NCBI GenBank assembly: GCA_029261905.1 | Contig: JAJDAM010000787.1 | Location: 1 to 6,900, forward strand | DNA length: 6,900 bases | Direction: 5' to 3' | Origin: Deltaproteobacteria bacterium | GTDB taxonomy: Bacteria > Myxococcota_A > UBA9160 > SMWR01 | Shown: positions 5,892-6,900 of the stretch, piece after piece | Numbering within the stretch: position 1 is the first letter of the stretch | How the letters are laid out: each line of letters begins with the position of its first letter | The notes under the pieces: generated by a model | Databases searched by the model: none | What the model was told of the DNA's origin: nothing | Seen by the model: the letters and a program-made list of their open reading frames with translations, nothing else | Position numbers and translations under genes: made by a program

Positions 5892-5929
5892 CGGTACCGC
5901 GGCGCGGTACCCGGTTACCAATCAACCGG
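5892..5929. promoter_or_regulatory. Nested inverted repeats, candidate operator
   Basis: A perfect inverted repeat has arms GGTACCGC (5893-5900) and GCGGTACC (5904-5911) around a 3-bp GGC centre. It is followed directly by CCGGTT (5911-5916) and AACCGG (5924-5929), which pair across 7 bp. The 7-mer CGGTACC occurs at 5892-5898 and 5905-5911, and the related CGGTTACC at 5912-5919. Sited midway between divergent genes of one pathway, this looks like a binding site for a dimeric repressor or activator, for example of the GntR or LacI type. The family is a guess. A hairpin in the transcripts is the other possibility, but no T-run follows, so it is not a normal terminator. Confidence 0.5.
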
Positions 5930-5997
5930 CCCGGACGCCAGTGTAGACGAGCCGTGCCGCCGTTGACGCGGCGCGCGGCTTCGGCGAGATTGCGCCG

Positions 5998-6900
5998 ATG
6001 TCGACACGAATCACTGCGCTCCGAGCTCACGACGTTCGCTTCCCTACGTCCGATGGCCTGCACGGTTCGGACGCGATGAACCCCGATCCCGATTACTCGG
6101 CAGCGGTCGCCATCGTCGAAACCGACGACCCGACGCTCTCGGGTCACGGCCTCACCTTCACGATCGGTCGCGGCAACGAGATCTGTGTCGCGGCGATCCA
6201 CGCTTACGAGCGCCACCTGCTCGGCCGGGACCTCGACGAGATCGAGGCCGACCTGGGCGCATTCTGGCGCTCACTCGCCGGCGACAGCCAGCTGCGTTGG
6301 TTGGGGCCCGAGAAAGGCGTCGTACACCTCGCCCTCGCGGCCGTCGTCAATGCGGTGTGGGACATCCTCGCGCGCCGCGCCAAGAAGCCGCTTTGGAAAT
6401 ACCTCTCCGATCTCGAGCCCGAGGCGATCGTGCGCGCAGTCGACTTCAGACATATCTCCGACGCGCTCTCGCCCGAAGTGGCGCTCGAAATACTCCAGGC
6501 GAAATTGGCTGGCCGGGCCGAGCGCGAAGCGTTGCTGCTGCGCGATGGTTACCCGGCCTACGTCACCTCTGCCGGATGGCTGGGCTACGACGAGGAAACC
6601 ATCCGTACGCGATGCCGAGCCGCGCTCGCGGAGGGATGGACGCATTTCAAGATCAAAGTCGGCGCCGACCTCGAAGACGACGTTCGCCGCTGCCGAATCG
6701 TACGCGAAGAAATCGGCACCACCAACAAGTTGATGGTGGATGCGAACCAGGTCTGGGATGTCGACGAAGCCATCCACCACGTCGAGCAGCTTGCGCAATT
6801 CGATCTGTGGTGGGTCGAGGAGCCCACGAGCCCGGACGACATCCTCGGCCACGCTCGCATCGCAAAAGCCGTCCACCCCATTCGTATCGCGACCGGTGAA
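5998..6900 (+). CDS. fucD: L-fuconate dehydratase, enolase superfamily (3' end outside window)
   Basis: Residues 1-301 are present; the family is about 440 long. The enzyme dehydrates L-fuconate to 2-keto-3-deoxy-L-fuconate using Mg2+. The N-terminal capping domain has HDVRFPTS (11-18), GSDAMNPDPDYSAA (23-36), TFTIGRGNE (53-61) and SQLRWLGPEKGV (97-108), which I recognise from Xanthomonas FucD and eukaryotic ENOSF1. The barrel shows Lys218 and Lys220 in HFKIKVG, metal ligand Asp248 in VDAN, Glu274 in VEEP and Glu301 in the final ATGE. As I recall them, these numbers match the Xanthomonas enzyme exactly (K220, D248, E274, E301). The catalytic His near 351 lies outside. ATG 5998 is chosen because the conserved N-terminus starts there; a weak GGCGAGA lies about 8 bases upstream. 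It is divergent from the operon that encodes the preceding and following steps. No frameshift or stop occurs in the visible part. Cytosolic. Confidence 0.93.
   Translation, partial: MSTRITALRAHDVRFPTSDGLHGSDAMNPDPDYSAAVAIVETDDPTLSGHGLTFTIGRGNEICVAAIHAYERHLLGRDLDEIEADLGAFWRSLAGDSQLRWLGPEKGVVHLALAAVVNAVWDILARRAKKPLWKYLSDLEPEAIVRAVDFRHISDALSPEVALEILQAKLAGRAEREALLLRDGYPAYVTSAGWLGYDEETIRTRCRAALAEGWTHFKIKVGADLEDDVRRCRIVREEIGTTNKLMVDANQVWDVDEAIHHVEQLAQFDLWWVEEPTSPDDILGHARIAKAVHPIRIATGE

Larger units (their letters stand above)
5830..5997. promoter_or_regulatory. Divergent control region of the fucose catabolic genes
   Basis: This 168-bp gap separates the minus-strand operon from fucD on the plus strand and must hold both promoters. 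No clear sigma70 -35/-10 pair is visible on either strand. The marked structure is the repeat cluster in its middle (5872-5929), listed separately. A shared operator would explain joint induction by the sugar or an intermediate. The regulator gene is not in the window. Confidence 0.55.

Noticed and set aside
5830..6216. Upstream extension of the aldo/keto reductase frame
   Set aside because: It runs antisense over the first codons of fucD and adds residues unlike any AKR N-terminus; the conserved family start is at 5829.
6271..6876. Minus-strand open frame of 201 codons
   Set aside because: It is antisense to fucD, which shows all expected catalytic residues.
5998..6900. L-rhamnonate or D-galactonate dehydratase as alternative identity for the enolase-superfamily gene
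   Set aside because: The N-terminal HDVRFPTS, GSDAMNPDPDYSAA and SQLRWLGPEKG segments are specific to the fuconate dehydratase clade as I know it.

Overview
The window is a high-GC bacterial chromosome segment. Genes are tightly packed, start with ATG, GTG or TTG behind Shine-Dalgarno sites, and show GC-rich codons in every real reading frame. The gene content fits a free-living heterotrophic Gram-negative bacterium (proteobacterial or myxobacterial type). The lineage cannot be fixed from this sequence. I see no mobile element, CRISPR array, tRNA or rRNA.

Left part (1-2661): the lysine-rich C-terminal tail of an unidentified protein runs in from the left edge and ends in a possible beta-clamp-binding pentapeptide. 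It converges on a small zinc-binding GFA/CENP-V family protein on the minus strand. Divergent from that lies an exported COG4798-like methyltransferase. Next comes a TTG-started NAD(P)-binding oxidoreductase of the dihydrodipicolinate reductase/2,4-diaminopentanoate dehydrogenase-like group. This oxidoreductase gene has an 11-bp tandem repeat at each end.

Right part (2685-6900): a coherent locus for non-phosphorylative L-fucose (6-deoxy-L-galactose) catabolism. On the minus strand, in transcription order, are an aldo/keto reductase (sugar to 1,5-lactone), a COG3618 amidohydrolase (lactone to L-fuconate), a DHDPS/NAL-family aldolase (2-keto-3-deoxy-L-fuconate to pyruvate plus L-lactaldehyde) and a rhamnose/fucose-type mutarotase. 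Successive genes overlap by 4 bp or abut directly, so they are one translationally coupled operon. L-fuconate dehydratase (fucD) is divergent on the plus strand. Its reading frame is open to the last base of the window, which is the codon for the third metal-ligand glutamate. The 168-bp divergent gap holds nested inverted repeats that could be the operator for both directions.

Together the five genes give every step from L-fucose to pyruvate and L-lactaldehyde, by the aldolase branch and not the 2-keto-3-deoxyfuconate dehydrogenase/hydrolase branch known from Xanthomonas. Lactaldehyde dehydrogenase, a sugar transporter and a regulator are not in the window; if clustered, they would lie beyond 6900.
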